This document shows positions 37,293 to 38,360 of a stretch of 38,360 nucleotides of DNA, in pieces. The stretch's first letter is position 1, and each line of letters opens with the position of its first letter. The notes beneath the pieces were generated by a model. That model saw only the letters and a program-made list of their open reading frames with translations, was not told the origin of the DNA and did no database searches. Location of the stretch: contig RQSC01000010.1 in assembly GCA_013416795.1 (NCBI GenBank), positions 45,395 to 83,754 of the forward strand, given 5' to 3'. Position numbers and translations under genes: made by a program. The DNA comes from Prasinococcaceae sp. CCMP 1430. Taxonomy: Eukaryota; Prasinodermophyta; Palmophyllophyceae; Prasinococcales; Prasinococcaceae.

Positions 37293-38360
37293 TCAGCTGT
37301 TGCGGTGCGCGCCCGGGGACGACACGCGCATGGCGAGCAGGCGCTTCTCGTTGCAGCACACGAGCGTCCTGTAGTCGTCCTCCGCAAACACCAGGTTGGA
37401 CACCCCGCCCGCGACCACGAGCGTCCCGATGTGGGCGCACGACGGGTCCGCGTCGGGGTCGTACACGCGCACCCCGTCGCCGCAGCCTACGAACAGTGCT
37501 CCCGACACATCGCACTTGATGCCGTCGGGAACGCCGTCATCGACCGTGGCCACGAGCGTCGGCTCCAGCAGCGCGCCGCGCTCGCCAACGCCGCATCGGT
37601 AGATCGCTCGCGGCGCGCCCTCGTCAACAGTGCCATCTCCGACGGCGAATGCTGTGTCGGTCACGTACACCGTCTGTCCGTCTGGGGATGCACAGCAACC
37701 GTTCGGCTGCGAGAAGCAATCTGCCGCAATGGACACAACGCCGGTGGCTGCGTCGAGGTAGTACACGCGCGCGGGGGCGGCGCCGTCCTCGCCGTCTCCT
37801 GGCCATCGAAATTTCTGCCGGAACCCGTACTGCGGATCGGTGAACCACCACCCGCTGCCGTCATTGGTGGGGCATACGTCGTTGGGCGAATTGAAGTGGC
37901 ATCTGCTGCTCGCAGGCGTGCCCACGCTGCCGTTCGCCTGCTCGCCGCAATCTCCGACGCTAGAGAGGTTGCACGGCAGCCTATCGACGAGCGGCGAGTG
38001 CTGACCAGTTCCTACGTCCACGTGCGCGAGGCCTCCACCGTTGTCGCCCTGGCCTTGGTAGCACACGACGGCGTCCCCACTGCCGCTCCCACAGGCGCCG
38101 TTGGCCATTGGCAGCTCGCCGGGCGGCATCACGGCGCGGACCTCACCGGTTGAGAGGTGCACCGCGGACATCTCCACCCGCTGCGTAAGAGCGCCCGCGC
38201 TCTCGTCGGCGCGCTCCAGGCGGTTGCTCGTGACAAACACCTCTCCCGTGCGGGGAATCCACACGGGCCCTTCATGGGCGAACGGCCAGTCCCGCGTTGC
38301 GACCACGCGGCCGCGTGCGTCGGGCGCGCCGCGCCCGCCGCGGCTCTCGGCGGCCACCGC
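37293..38360 (-). CDS. SMP-30/gluconolactonase-like beta-propeller (5' end beyond the window)
   Basis: The frame is open to the window edge with no ATG in its last codons, so the gene is probably cut. The six-bladed propeller contains the metal-ligand positions of the SMP-30/gluconolactonase/LRE family: Glu in FAHEGPVWIP, Asn in NSPNDV followed by WWFTDPQYGF, SQPNGCCASPDG, and the Asp of VPDGIKCD. These enzymes hydrolyse lactones using a divalent metal; algal and fungal homologues are annotated as gluconolactonases. About 350 residues are visible, near full family length. Several Cys pairs (LPCNLSSVGDCGE, SRCHFNSPNDVC) suggest a disulfide-containing or secreted form, which is inference. Confidence 0.85.
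   Translation of the reverse strand, partial: AVAAESRGGRGAPDARGRVVATRDWPFAHEGPVWIPRTGEVFVTSNRLERADESAGALTQRVEMSAVHLSTGEVRAVMPPGELPMANGACGSGSGDAVVCYQGQGDNGGGLAHVDVGTGQHSPLVDRLPCNLSSVGDCGEQANGSVGTPASSRCHFNSPNDVCPTNDGSGWWFTDPQYGFRQKFRWPGDGEDGAAPARVYYLDAATGVVSIAADCFSQPNGCCASPDGQTVYVTDTAFAVGDGTVDEGAPRAIYRCGVGERGALLEPTLVATVDDGVPDGIKCDVSGALFVGCGDGVRVYDPDADPSCAHIGTLVVAGGVSNLVFAEDDYRTLVCCNEKRLLAMRVSSPGAHRNS

Overview
The window looks like nuclear DNA of a very GC-rich unicellular eukaryote, most likely an alga. Coding frames break at GT-AG introns. The proteins include eukaryote-only families (Mot1/BTAF1, a BAH-PHD chromatin reader, an SFI1-like coiled-coil protein, a TKL kinase), and there are no operons or Shine-Dalgarno-type starts. 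The BAH-PHD protein resembles plant EBS/SHL, and a gamma-glutamyl-peptidase-like amidotransferase is present, so the green lineage is my first guess. Taxonomy is not settled by the sequence.

Layout: 300-2791 (+) vitamin-K-dependent-carboxylase-like HTTM protein; 2814-5627 (-) coiled-coil protein; 6235-6963 (-) BAH-PHD reader; 7576-8398 (+) hypothetical membrane protein; 8858-9772 (-) DUF1348/SnoaL-like protein; 10390-11779 (-) CobW/ZNG1 metal GTPase; 12547-17406 a tandem array of a 1,527-bp composite mobile unit; 17573-19000 (+) type II thioesterase; 19121-24678 (-) Mot1/BTAF1; 25182-27305 (+) ferric-reductase/NADPH-oxidase-type flavocytochrome; 27434-28117 (+) GcvH-like protein without the lipoyl lysine; 28483-29996 (-) TKL kinase; about 30431-31415 (+) class I glutamine amidotransferase; 31451-33345 (-) TPR protein; about 34040-34857 (+) fatty-acid hydroxylase; 34980-36993 (-) PQQ beta-propeller; 37293-38360 (-) SMP-30/gluconolactonase-like, cut by the window edge. 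Genes are densely packed, alternating between tail-to-tail pairs (gaps of 22-130 bp) and head-to-head pairs that share short promoters. They do not form an evident pathway.

The most striking object is the array. It holds exactly three complete 1,527-bp units plus one internally deleted unit. Every junction keeps the same TGTA core at exact 1,527-bp spacing (12548, 12827, 14354, 15881, 17408), and the array sits inside a GTAC-rich palindromic site. Each unit carries the catalytic C-terminus of a tyrosine recombinase ending 28 bp from the unit terminus, a Copia-type RNase H tail bracketed by 17-bp direct repeats, and clusters of hairpins. This fits insertion of a circular or multimeric element by tyrosine recombination. 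Other points of interest: 11 of 12 introns resolved by reading frame have a GT(G/A)CG donor; the PQQ gene has an open frame after its TGA; Mot1 has a frame break at its N-terminus; and some exon starts could not be resolved by reading alone.
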